Made by a program: the position numbers and the translations under genes | Notes under the pieces: model-generated | The model's input: the letters and a program-made list of their open reading frames with translations, nothing else | Told to the model about the DNA's origin: nothing | Database searches by the model: none | DNA from: Emydura subglobosa | Taxonomy: Eukaryota > Chordata > Testudines > Chelidae | Direction: 5' to 3' | NCBI GenBank assembly: GCA_007922225.1 | Contig: ML679960.1 | Location: 634,032 to 698,031, forward strand | Length of the DNA: 64,000 nt | In this document: piece by piece, positions 23,761 to 34,464 of the stretch | Layout: each line of letters begins with the position of its first letter | How positions within the stretch are numbered: the first letter of the stretch is position 1

Positions 23761-23900
23761 ATAACCTGGATATGAGATGCATTATTTGGGCAGAGTAACT
23801 TGGGTTCTAGGATAGAGAGGTCTCTTCAGGAAAAGCCACGATTGGGAAGAAAGTTTAGGCTTGCATTTTTGTTGTTCTTTGAATTAGCCAAGAAGTCCAA

Positions 23901-26496
23901 GAACGGGGACTAAGTCAGTCCAGTCAGATCATCAATTCAACTATTATCAAAGAAAGATAAATTTCATTAAGGCTATGGGGATGGGAAAGAAGGGGTGAAT
24001 ATGAAATTCAGTAGTTCTGGCTCAATACTACAGCTGCAGCTATCTAGAAGAAATATTGGGACTAAGTAAGGAGTACACACCACAACATTTAAAGCAATTT
24101 CTATTTGGTAGTAGCCAGTTTTTAAAATGACCTCAGTGCAAGCTTCTATCCAGGCAGAAATAGTTTCAGTGAAGGGCAGATGAAATAAGAGATATTAAAT
24201 AGGGGTACTAAGTTGATTTAAAAAAAACCCAAAAGTTATAAAGCAAATGGAACAACTCCTCAAATTCCAGAAAAAGTGTTTTTTTAAGTACAATGGTGAC
24301 TCGTGTTTACTACCTGTAGTCTACATATAATAAAACAAGTTTCATTTTCCCCAATTAATATCTTATTATCTGAATAATTATTTAACTTATTTTATTGCAA
24401 AAGAATTCCAAAGATGAAAGTTCATTAAGCAAAGTGTAAAAGATTATGGCCTTCAAAAAAGTTATTCATGAATAACATCTCTGTTCCCCTCCAAATGATC
24501 ACAATGGGATAAAGTAGAAGGACATCCTTTGATTGAGAAGGGCACAAAAGGGATAGATAATTACTTCAGTTTCAAGGTATGACTGATGTCAAAACAGATT
24601 TTCATGTAGGATGAAGAAGAATATTGGGAGAAAACAGCTACTCTGCATGAATAACTTCTTAATTTCAAATTAATTTTTTAAAAGGAAATGTAAAGAGATT
24701 TAAAATTAGCAGGACTTGTGTTTAATTTTTCATCCAAACATGAAAGTTTATAGTAACTATACATAAGTAATTTAGAAACCAGTATACTATTCCGAGTCTT
24801 CTATTGGTTAGAAGACAAACTAATGAGATTATTATTTTGTTTCTTACATATCAAAGATCCTGATAAATCTAAGAAGAAAAACTTGCTCAACCTGTTTCAG
24901 ATTCACCTAGAAATCAATTCCCAGCACAACATGCAAGATACATCTTCAGCATAACAATTCTTGTATTTTCTCTGTGCATCTGTCAGAAAAGACTACCTGT
25001 TCTGCCTTAGTGGAACAAAAGGATAACACGACTGAATTTGTTTGGCAAAACAATGGGGTTTTCTTTATTTTGACAAGGACTAAAGGGAAAAAGGAATAAA
25101 AAGATAGCTGAAAAGTTACAATCCACTGAAGTTGAACTCCACACACATTCCTGGCAGGCAGGCAGACACGTGTAACAGCGTGCATGTCTGTGAAGGTTTA
25201 CATTATCTCCAGGGTTCTAATGCTTTCCGGGGTGTTTTTTTTTTTTTTCTTGCTTAAGTGAGGACACAATCTTCAAAGTCCCTAACCTCTTCACATTCAG
25301 GCCATTGTCATGATGCCTGTCAGAGACGTACTCTGTCACACGTGAGGAGTACTTTGAGCATATTTTACATGTCCTATGTACTTATTTATATTTGTTAAAT
25401 TAACTGCACATTGGTTATTCACCTATCCTACCACCTACTATCTATCCAGGCTCTGCTATCATAAGCTGCAATACAGCCTGCTAGAAAATGAATGCATTGA
25501 CTCCCCATGAAAGCTAGATAAATATTAAATATGTCAGTAACAGAGAAAGGACAAAGCAAACAAGCGTTCACCTAGTTTAGAGACTCTGGATTTGGTTTGC
25601 TTTCAAAATGTATACCGACTCCTTAAATGTATTTACATTCAGAATATTTTTAAACAATTTGACCAATTTTTTGTCATTATTTGCCAGTACAGAGAGCTAA
25701 GCCAAAAATTTGCAAATGTTCAGATATATACAAACTTTTATGTAAAAATAAAACTTTTCATTACTATTAAGATATTGATAGAATTTTGGCTGATTCTAGA
25801 GAAGAATAATACAGTTCTTTTACACAAATTTTAGCCATGTATATTTAGTATACTAATGAAATTGGGCACTCCATTACAGATGTATAAACATATTAAGTCA
25901 ATGAGTTTCTGTATGTGTAACACCATTTTGACCCATTTGTCGGTGGGTTGGTTCGGGATTTTGTTTGTTTTGTTTTTTTAAAATTCAATTACTGAATGCT
26001 TGACATTTAGTAAAAGCACACTTGCTAAAACAAAAATAAGGAAAACAAAACAAAACCCCAAACAAAGCAAAGCAAACCAAATAAAACAAAAACTCAAGCA
26101 AACCACCCAAACTGGACATATAGAACTGCACTGATGCTGTTGTGCATGTGCACATTTACTATCCTTTCCGTCTACTCCCAAATCTGTTGCATTTGGGAAT
26201 GGAACCAGATTATGCAGATTTGTCACTAGGTGCAAATTAAAGAGTTTTATAAATTACTTGTAAACTTATGAGCATACAAACTCAGTGTTTTGCTTAATCT
26301 TATCAAGATGAGGCTCTGAAGCAAAAGAAAAAAAAGTAGGTCTTCCTGAAACCTCTTTTAACAAAACTCTAGTTTTAAGAGTTAATAGGGAGATTTTCAA
26401 AGGCACAAAAAGGAGTTAGGTGCCCAACATGGGAGTTGATATGTATATATTTTGAAAGCTGTATTCTGGTTTATAAAGAGAAAATTCTACCTTTAC
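23901..26496. other. SH3KBP1 intron, no recognised feature
   Basis: AT-rich intronic DNA with a T13 run at about 25226 and an A/C-rich patch at 26030-26110. No repeat family or gene is supported. Confidence 0.5.
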
Positions 26497-26591
26497 CTTA
26501 TTGATAAGTGTGACGATATCACCTTCTTTGATTGTCAATTCATCTTCATTCTGTGCTTCATACGGAAATATTACTTTGCAATACTCCTTGA
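26497..26591 (-). CDS. SH3KBP1: SH3KBP1 exon, first half of the third SH3 domain
   Basis: The minus strand gives two bases of a split codon and then 31 codons: [19 protein letters not shown] followed by [12 protein letters not shown]. This is the N-terminal half of the third SH3 domain, with the ALYDY-like motif (VIFPYEAQ) and the acidic RT loop (NEDEL) that contacts the arginine of PxxxPR ligands. The exon is preceded by a CAG acceptor (592-594) after a T-rich stretch, and is followed by a GTAAAG donor (491-496). It ends in phase 0, which fits the next exon, starting DCIDAGWW at position 100. The human protein differs by about two residues here (from memory). Confidence 0.95.
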
Positions 26592-26954
26592 CTGAAAGGA
26601 AAAATGGGCAATTTAATAAACTATAATCTTATAACTTTGTCTATCCAACTATTTCACTATACATATAGTCACAATTTACTTTGTAAGTATCTCTATATAA
26701 GATACTGCATCTTTTTGCTATTTGTTTCTCTCTTAATTGTAGACATTCATATATTGTATGAAATATTCAGAAGTTCTGTATTGACAAGTCTTGCATTTGT
26801 CAGCTAGAAAGAAAAAGGAGAGAGTTTTGTAGAACCCCAAGATAATTAAGCTAAATAAACCCACTCCAGCCAACCACATGCCATGCACCATTTCCATCAA
26901 AATAAATTTAAGTGTTTGTTATTCACATGAGTTCTGCTGTGAGTATATCTTTCC
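26592..26954. other. SH3KBP1 intron flanking the SH3 exon
   Basis: AT-rich intron immediately upstream of the exon on the coding strand. Apart from the acceptor tract nothing is recognised. Confidence 0.5.
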
Positions 26955-27035
26955 ATAAACTCACAGAAATTAGAGATGGAAAAGACCTAGGAGCTTGTAT
27001 AGTCCATTCATCCTCCTACAGTACAAGACAATACA
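26955..27035 (-). repeat. CR1 LINE 3' terminal remnant
   Basis: AAACTCACAGAAATTAGAGA, then GGAAAAGACCTAGGAGCTTG and TAGTCCATTCATCCTCCTAC, is the reverse complement of a CR1 3' tail. Only about 80 bases are readable. Confidence 0.6.
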
Positions 27036-27235
27036 TATTTCTAATCTGGTGACTCAAAATAAAAAATAAAATGTAAGGAAGATTCATAAATATTTCCTTT
27101 TAAATACATCATTAATAGACATTTTCCAACATTATAATAAAGTTTTTTCCTCCCTTCTTTCTTCCCTGTGTATAAATAAGGTGCCTTCTCAGTTCTCGGA
27201 CATTAAACACTCCTACACCTAATCTTCAACACAAC

Positions 27236-27242
<7 letters not shown>

Positions 27243-27268
<26 letters not shown>
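27243..27268 (+). repeat. A26 homopolymer
   Basis: An uninterrupted run of 26 A on the plus strand, read as U26 in the host pre-mRNA. No SINE or LINE body is recognised directly upstream. Confidence 0.95.
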
Positions 27269-29544
27269 GTTAAGGACTTGTTGCTATGCATCAAAGATAA
27301 GCATGCCAATCCTCACAAAGAATTTACAAGGAATTAGGAACATTCATTTCTGGTATTAAGAATATGTAAAAAATATACAATATTTTAAATTGGAGCACTC
27401 TAGTAGAAAGATAGCTAAGTCCTTTGTAGATTAATATTAAGTAATTACAAAATATAAGAGGGTGCACTGACTGTGAGCAATGAGTCAGCTTTAATGGGGG
27501 GAGGTGATCAGGGTCTTCTCTGGTTCACATATTATTTATTACTCAGCAGAGGATGAATTTTAAAAGTTGCTGTGACCCAAGTATGTCAGGCTCTCTCCGG
27601 CTCACAGCTCTCTCCTTGCCAGCCAGGAAAACTAATACATAGACTATCAGTTTGTAGCCTCTTTCCTCCTCTGAAGAAACAACAATCAGGTAAGGAGAAT
27701 GAGCACCCGTTTAGAAAGATCCTCTGACAGGAGCCGAGGAGGAAGAAATCCTCCTGCTACTTTCCAGCAATAGGGAACATCCTCCAATAACAATTTCCAT
27801 ATACTGCACTATTACTTATGTATTAATTGCTCAGAACAAAAGATCTGTCTCCAAGGAATAAGCATGGGAGAACCAAAGTCCCATAATTAGGATTTGAAGT
27901 GGGATGGACGTGGTTAACTGCCAGTCTGTAGGATGGGTCTTGGACCTCTCCATCTCTTCTCTGGGACCAAGCAAAGAAGTTATTCCAGCTTAACACCTTG
28001 AGCAGTTCCTCTGGGGTGCCTGCCCTCATATGACTGTGGGAGGGAATAGGCAGGATGGCAGGAATATGGGGATGGAAGGCTTAAATGCACTGATCTAGAA
28101 CAGCAAGTAGTGGAGCAAGTAAACTGCAGGGATCTTAAATAATGTGGGCTATCTTAAATAATAATAATAATTTTGTATTTATAGAATCTCCACACCCTGA
28201 AGAAAGGTTTTGACAAATAATAAATGTACACAAAGCTGGTATCAATTTAAAGCTGAACTAAAAAAAAGTGTGTGCAGCATCTTGTGTAAAGCCTCTTGTT
28301 ATTAGGAAGGACCTTAGTGATTCATTTTTATGACGTGAAGTGGAATGTTGGGATGGGCTATTGTACTAAGTGATTTTCCTTTTTGAATGAGACTCAGGAG
28401 ACTGCATTTTCAGGTGCATAACAATTATTCCTCCATGAATTAATAGGATGTTATGTTCTCAGTATCAGGTGGGAAACAATGCACAACACTCTACAGGGAA
28501 TGAACAGAAAGAATGTATTATATTAGAATTAAAACCCTAGTGCTCTCAGAGAAGGGCAATACACGCACCTAGGTCTTAGTAACTCTTATGCATGTGTAGT
28601 GATATGGGTGACTGCATAAAGAGGATGAATCAACTTTCAAGTTTCTGGAAAGGCTAGCTATTCAGGAGAAGCAAAAGTCAAAAGGCTCAATAGGTCAAAC
28701 ATATAAAAGCACATTAACAAAATGAGGTCATAGTCTACTTTTCTTCATCACATTAAGACTTCCATAAATCACCTGAGCACAATATGACAGGATTAAAATG
28801 TGCTTACTTACAGCAATCGTATTTAGACAGAATAAAAGAAAGGGACAAACTCTAATCTTAGACACATAGCGTATATGTATACAGAAATACAATTTTCTGA
28901 GACATGGTAACAGGCCACGAAGTTGGGGTCATAATCAAGCCTATGACATGAAATACAGGACTATATGGTGTGCTGGTTTTCCAGCCTATCACACTGATTG
29001 CCAACAAAGTGGTGAGAGAGACTGGGTATTTACATTGGATAAACTACCTCCCAGAGACCACAATGGAATGGATTTAAAAAAAAATGATAACAGTAAATGA
29101 GTGATTACAACAATGGCTGCTAGTAGAAAAGCCTGACAAATTATAGCTGTAGACAATAATAAAACAGACATAAGCCAAACTCTGTTCCCTTACACGAAAA
29201 ATAAAATGTTTGTACAGCCCTTATATTTAGTATTCCCAGCTGCCAATTTTATACCCCTTCATCAACAGCTTCACACTCGGGACTAGGACAGAAGACACAA
29301 ATCTGCAACACTCTTCTTAAGTTCCACAAAATGCCTTGAAATATCTCTCTGACCTTGTGTAAAGATACATTTTTAAAATATGACTCCTTCAAAACTCTCA
29401 AATATATGCACATGCAGAGTTTGGCAAAGAAATAATGGTGGGTGGGGAGGAAGACATGCAATTTGATGATTTTCAGTTCTTACTTGATAATTTTTGCAAT
29501 GATCGTGCTATGCTGCTTTACTCTTTCAAATTATACAAAGTGCC

Positions 29545-29571
29545 AAAAAAAAAAAAAAAAAAAAAAAAAAA
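29545..29571 (+). repeat. A27 homopolymer
   Basis: An uninterrupted run of 27 A on the plus strand. No retroposon body is recognised directly upstream. It gives Lys-rich open frames that are artefacts. Confidence 0.95.
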
Positions 29572-29807
29572 CTTCAATCCCCACCCTTGGTTATCTCCTC
29601 CTTCCCCCAAAAAAGGAGAAATAACCCTTCTCTCTCAACTCACATTTCTCAGGAAACAGACTGAACAAACAGAAAGGCCTTACAATTTGCCCTGAAAATT
29701 AACAAACGATCTCTATTACAGAGGTGTCCAGTTATATCCCTCTGCACACTAAACTGTTTATACTGTATACTGTTTATACTTAGGCCTGGTCTACACTGGC
29801 AGCTTAC

Positions 29808-29992
29808 TTCGAATTAAAGTCCCTTAATTCAAATTAATTACTCCCATGTCTACACTTGCGCGCTGTTAATTTGAATTAAGGAGTCTTTAAATGCGAGGCA
29901 ATGACCACCTCTGCAAGTAGTGTAGCGCCTAATGCGAATTTGTTAATTTGAATTAGAGTGAGTGTGGACACAATGGGACTTAATTCGAATTA
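29808..29992. promoter_or_regulatory. Left subterminal AT-rich palindromes of the Harbinger element
   Basis: Five versions of the palindrome TTAATTYGAATTAA lie near the left end at about 29808, 29824, 29866, 29943 and 29980. They are candidate binding sites for the MYB-like protein or transposase. The repetition is seen directly; the binding role is inferred from how other Harbinger elements work. Confidence 0.6.
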
Positions 29993-30121
29993 CTTGGCCT
30001 CCGGAATGTATCCCATGATGCCCCATTTCAGAGTAACCTCCCCCAAAGAAGCCCTGGGAAGATTTGAATCTTCTTTTCCTGTACTTGCCAGCGTGGAGAG
30101 AGCTTTCCCATTGTTCTCAGC

Positions 30122-31824
30122 ATGGCTACTGCAAAGCCCAAACGCGCTCCAGCATGGAGCAGACCAGAAGTCTTAGACCTTATCAGGTTGTGGGGTGAGG
30201 AGTCCATTCTGTATCAGCTACGAACCAGCAAAAGGAATCTGGACATTTATGGGAAGATATCCCAGGGCATGCTGGAGAAAGGACACCACAGAGATGCTTA
30301 TCAATGCAGAGTCAAGATCAAGGAACTTAGGCAGACTTATCAGAAAGCCAGGGAAGCTAACAGCCGCTCTGGGTCCTCTCCCAAAACATGCAGGTTCTAT
30401 GATGAGGTGCATGCTATTCTTGGGGACGATCCCACCAGTATGCCCCCATGCAGCATCGATACCTCCGCTGCTTCTCAGTCCATGAACAATGAGGATGAAT
30501 CCCTGGAAGAGGAGGAGGAGAGTTTGGAAAGCAGGGAGCATGAGAACAGGGTGTCCGTTCTCCCAGAAACACAGGAGTCATTCTTGACCCCCGAGCGGTC
30601 CACTAGCACACAGGACAGCACAAATGATCCCGTGGAACGCACATCTGGTGAGTTTTCTTTCTTATTAGCATTTCTGTCCTTGTACATTGAGTGTGGGGGG
30701 CACGAAGGGGATCTCAGGCTTTTTGTTGCTAGTACTGGGTGATAACCCAGGTCTCAGTTATTGTATGTGTTGAGAAACACTGTGTGTAACATCATTTGTT
30801 ATAACATGAAAAATGTAATGTATGTAATCTGTGATCCCTCCCTTGATTTTCTTTGCAATCAAGGAAGCCAGAATCATGGCTTCCTGAGTTTTAAGCCTTG
30901 TTCCCCCACACCACCATGCAAGGTTTGAAATCCAATCCTTGCTTTCCCCTCCCACCCACCGCCCGCCCCGCACACAGTGCAATCCACAAGTGCCCACTCA
31001 AACTTTTTAAAACCCAAGCCTTTCTTCCCCCCCATCCTCCCACAGCAAGCCATGAGTGCTTGCTCAAAGTTTTTTGAATCCAAGCCTTGCTTTCCCAAAA
31101 ACCCACAGCAAATCAGTCGCAGATGATCTCTGTAGGGGCTTGTAATACAAGCAGAGAGAGGACATCTCCTAGATACATTGTTTCATGGACCACTTTGTTT
31201 CATTGGATACATATGGACATTGTATCTAGCAAATGATTCAATGTAACATTTGGAGCACTTTATTCTGAATGCTACTTGTTGCAACACTGTTTCATTGAGT
31301 CCTTTTTCAAATAGTTACATTTCTATCACTGTATTCACTAATCTAACTACGTGTCCCCCTGTTATTTTTCTTTCATTCTGCAGACACCTCTGCACTGGAC
31401 CGACCCTTAAGAAATGCAGTGGACAGACTGTCTCAGATTAGAAAAAACAAAACACAAAAAACCAGAGATGATATGTTTTCTGAGCTCAACATCATTAGAG
31501 ACAGAGCAAAGAGCGTGGAGACAGACCTTAACCCAGAGCATGGACAGGGTCATGGATACTAATAGACAAATGCAGGAGAGTGAGCGGAGCACCACAGCGG
31601 AGGCTCTGAAAGTCCCGTGGTACCAGTCAGATATGCTCGGGCATCTTGTGGCTCTTCATGAGCGGAGGCAGGGCACAGTCCCGCTGCAGCCCCTCCACAA
31701 TGCTCCTGAATCGAGGGATATGCCGCCCTCCACCTCCCCTGCCACCACGAGGTATCGTGCTAGATTGTCCCTGCTCTCCTCCACCCCAGCAAGCTGCCAC
31801 CCTACCCCTGGAGACAGTGAATGA
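30122..31824 (+). pseudogene. Harbinger MYB/SANT-like (MSANTD-type) gene, two exons, frameshifted
   Basis: Exon 1 (30122-30647) starts with an ATG and encodes about 175 residues. Residues about 10-100 form a MYB/SANT-like DNA-binding domain, with regularly spaced tryptophans (APAWSRPEVLDLIRLWGEE), then KRNLDIYGKISQGM, YQCRVKIKELRQTYQKARE and RFYDEVHAILGDD. An acidic linker follows. The exon ends at a good donor (GTGAGT, 30648-30653). Exon 2 starts after CAG at 31381-31383 and restores the frame as DTSALDRPLRNAVDRLSQIR, which supports a real intron of 736 bases. In frame it stops at TAA 31560-31562. The family-like C-terminal coiled coil (ESERSTTAEALK, then DMLGHLVALHERRQG) continues in the next frame to 31824, so there is one frameshift near 31480-31510. 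The gene belongs to the transposon, not the host. Confidence 0.85.
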
Positions 31825-31855
31825 ACCCTCCCTCCTCCCCCACGACTTGAATGTA

Positions 31856-31880
31856 AAGAAATAAAGTTTTGCAGTATTCA
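31856..31880 (+). terminator. Polyadenylation signal of the Harbinger MYB-like gene
   Basis: AAATAAAG at about 31859 follows the end of exon 2 by about 35 bases. The opposite strand has ATTAAA near 31893, suitable for the transposase gene. The two convergent transcripts would therefore end within a few tens of bases of each other. Confidence 0.5.
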
Positions 31881-32028
31881 AAAACGTTTTTTAATTAAAT
31901 GTTACCTTGTTCAGGAGGGATTTGTCAGGCACAGATATCAAAGGGGGATTGGGAGGGGAGAGATCATCAAAGGCAAACAACATACAGGAACAGAAATCAG
32001 TCCTGCATCTCATTGCAGAACCTGGTTT

Positions 32029-32961
32029 TCAAAGCTTCCCTATGCAAAGCGCTCCGCAGTTAGCTCTCAGCGTAGTGCTGGCATCTGGCTGCTCATAATT
32101 GGCAGCCAGTCTTTCGGCCTCCACAGCCCAACCCTGGGGGAACCTTTCCCCCTTAGTTTCACACATATTATGAAGAACACAGCAAGCAGATATCACAGAA
32201 GGGAGGTACTTCTCACTCATGTCCAGCCTAGTGAGGAGACTCCTCCATCTTCCCTTTAAACACCCAAAGGCACATTCTACAACCATTCTGCAACTGCTTA
32301 ACCTCTTATTAAAACACTCCTTGTCACTGTCAAGGTGCCCGGTGTAGGGCTTCATTAGCCAAGGGAGCAAGGGGTAAGCAGGATCCCCCAGGATCACTAT
32401 GGGCATTTCCACACCCCCAATGTCAATTTTTTGGTCAGGGAAGAAAGTTCCCGCCTGCATCTTACAGAACAGCCCCGAGTTACAAAATACACGAGCATCA
32501 TGCACCTTCCCAGACCACCCCACATAGATGTCTGTGATCCCTGTGATCCACAAGCCCCTACAGGACCATAGAAAAGTACCCCTTGTGGTTTATGTACTCG
32601 GCCGCCAGGTGTGCAGGTGCCAAGATGGGGATGTGAGTTCCATCAATGGTCCCCCCCCCCAGTTTGGGAAACCCATCGCGGCAAACCCCTTCACTATGTC
32701 CTGCACGCTCCCCAAAGTCACTAGCCTCCGTAGCAGAAGTCTATTGATGGCCCTGCAGACTTGAATCACGGCAGCTCCCACTGTAGATTTACCAACTCCA
32801 AATTGATTCCCAACTGAGCGGTAACAGTCGGGGGTTGCCAGCTTCCAGAGAGTGATGGCGACTCTCTTCTCCACCGTCATAGCTTGTCTCAAGCGAGTAT
32901 TCACGCACTTCAGGGATGGTGACAGCTCCGAACACAGTCCAAAGAAAGTTGCCTTTCGCAT
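32029..32961 (-). pseudogene. Harbinger transposase (HARBI1-like DDE), broken
   Basis: The N-terminal frame (32961 to 32590) has the helix-turn-helix part: VEKRVAITLWKLATPDCYRS and NQFGVGKSTVGAAVIQVCRA. It runs out of frame at a C10 run (32651-32660 on plus). The first catalytic Asp lies just after it, in DGTHIPI in another frame. A TAG stop at 32558-32560 and a second frame change follow. The C-terminal frame (32553 to 32029) has TDIYVGWSGKVHDARVF, the second catalytic Asp (GDPAYPLLPW, Asp at about 32385) and the Glu in VVECAFGCLKGRWR (about 32277). The three acidic residues are preserved although the frame is broken at least twice. The enzyme would cut and paste the element by its terminal inverted repeats. 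Confidence 0.9.
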
Positions 32962-33436
32962 ACAAAAGTTTTGCGGTCACTAATCATCATCCCACAGCTG
33001 CATAACAATGCAGTCCCACCAGTCTGTGCTTGTTTCCCTGCACCAGAACCTGCGGTCCACGGACTGCAGGTGAAACGTTACAGCCTGCAGCAATCGGTCA
33101 TTGTTCTGATCTATTGCCTGTAGCAGGGCAGCCACAGTGGCAGAGGTATAAAACCTGCTTCACCTTCTTCCTACATTTCTAAAGTAATCCAGGATAAGCC
33201 GCGTTGTATTTGTCACGATCAGAATCACAGTGCACAGTTCAGCTGTCTCCATGTCTCTGCAGCGATGGCAATCGTGGGGGAGTGAAAAAATAGCGCAAAA
33301 ATCTTTTTCCTGTTTGTTTGGGGGAGTGGGGGAAACGGAGGGGAAGCAGCGTTGCATCCTGGGACAAAGACAGTATTCCAAGCAGCCACCGTGGCTAGTT
33401 GCACTGTGGGATAGCTACCCATATTGCACTGCTTTC

Positions 33437-33559
33437 TAATTCGAATTAAGGCTGGCCAGTGTGGACGCAAGAAACCAGCACAAACACTGTACTGTGGACA
33501 GTCTGCAGCGCTTTCTATAAATCGCTTTCTGAAATTCAAATTAAGCTAATTTGAATTAG
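33437..33559. promoter_or_regulatory. Right subterminal AT-rich palindromes of the Harbinger element
   Basis: Three palindromes of the same TTAATTYGAATTAA type as at the left end lie at about 33437, 33532 and 33546, just inside the right terminus. Their presence at both ends suggests a shared binding site. The binding role is inferred. Confidence 0.6.
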
Positions 33560-33583
33560 TGCTGCAGTGTAGACATAGCCTTA

Positions 33584-34227
33584 GTTTATATTCTCTCACT
33601 TTGCCCTGTGTCTTTCAGGTAATGTAGCAACGCCTTTCTAATAATACCCCATGTTCTGATATTTTTACTAAATAACAATGTAACTTTTGTTACCTTACGA
33701 TGTTTGAATTCCTCAGAAAGCTTCTCCACCACACACACTTTTATTTTTTTAAAATCAAAGCCTGTACATACCCATGCAAGAGGATCAATTGTTTCTTCCA
33801 CCTTACAGAATGCACATAGTCCATCTTTGTGTCTATTTATTCAAAAAAGATTTTTGTTTAAGACACACTGGCCAGTAAGTACTCTAAACTAAATCATTTC
33901 ATTTTCCTATCCAGGCTCTGAGGTATGTTGCTATCCTCAGCTGTAAGGCACGATCCAAAAAAAATCTTTCTTCATTAATCTACAGTTTTTGCCATTCCAC
34001 TTTTAAATTCCTGCTTACTCAAGGGTATTTCTATTCCAATCTTTTAATTTCTTACAGCATTTTTAGCTGCTTTTTCCCTGTTACCCAGACATATGCTGGG
34101 ATGCAAGCTAATACTATATGTATCCCCATCTGTAGTAACCTCTATTAGAAATATAATTTTATTGATTAAATAACTTCTACATACTGAGGCACCCTTTTTT
34201 TAAAATCACCACAAGACCCGAGTCTGA

Positions 34228-34261
<34 letters not shown>

Positions 34262-34464
34262 CACCGCCATTTGAAGCACACTATATTTCCAATATAATGC
34301 TAGCATTATTGCTACTATGGGGCTATCAGAACAGCTACAAAATCAGTGTTCTTTTAGTGTACTAATTCCAAATTTTGGTATACGATATGCTGCCCCTACT
34401 CTTTTCTTCTTCTTCTTGGATCCATCAGTATATATTTGACAAAACTGACTACTTTTCATCTATA
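33584..34464. other. SH3KBP1 intron, no recognised gene
   Basis: AT-rich intron between the Harbinger element and DIRS copy 2. It contains the A28 run at 34231-34258. Confidence 0.5.
34231..34258 (+). repeat. A28 homopolymer
   Basis: An uninterrupted run of 28 A on the plus strand, with no recognised retroposon body upstream. Confidence 0.95.

Larger units (their letters stand above)
20710..23900 (-). mobile_element. DIRS retrotransposon, copy 1 (3' two-thirds, decayed)
   Basis: On the minus strand the order of domains is reverse transcriptase (about 23760 to 22740), RNase H tail and the following linker (about 22675 to 21780), then tyrosine recombinase (about 21764 to 21105). This order, with a tyrosine recombinase instead of a DDE integrase, defines DIRS elements. 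The end at 20724-21021 is a hairpin-forming inverted repeat, similar in plan to the end of copy 3. The gag-like ORF is missing, so the copy is truncated at about 23900. Several frameshifts and stops separate the domains. Confidence 0.85.
27036..29782. other. SH3KBP1 intron, no recognised gene
   Basis: Mostly AT-rich. The stretch 27570-28080 is GC-richer and might be an old repeat of unknown family. An AAT microsatellite lies at about 28159. Two long A-runs (27243-27268 and 29545-29571) are listed separately. Nothing else is supported. Confidence 0.5.
29783..33580. mobile_element. PIF/Harbinger DNA transposon, full length
   Basis: The left end starts GGCCTGGTCTACACTG and the right end, read on the minus strand, starts GGCTATGTCTACACTG, so there are imperfect terminal inverted repeats of at least 16 bases. 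Both ends are flanked by TTA (29780-29782 and 33581-33583), the 3-bp target duplication typical of PIF/Harbinger. The element is about 3.8 kb. It carries a MYB/SANT-like gene on the plus strand and a HARBI1-like transposase on the minus strand, converging at about 31.9 kb. This two-gene layout is the known Harbinger plan, in which the MYB-like protein assists nuclear import and DNA binding of the transposase. Both genes are damaged. Confidence 0.93.

Noticed and set aside
30122..30742. 206-codon plus-strand ORF as a host gene
   Set aside because: It is the MYB/SANT-like gene of the Harbinger element: it lies between matched terminal repeats with TTA flanks, and its last 31 codons run into the intron after a clear GTGAGT donor.
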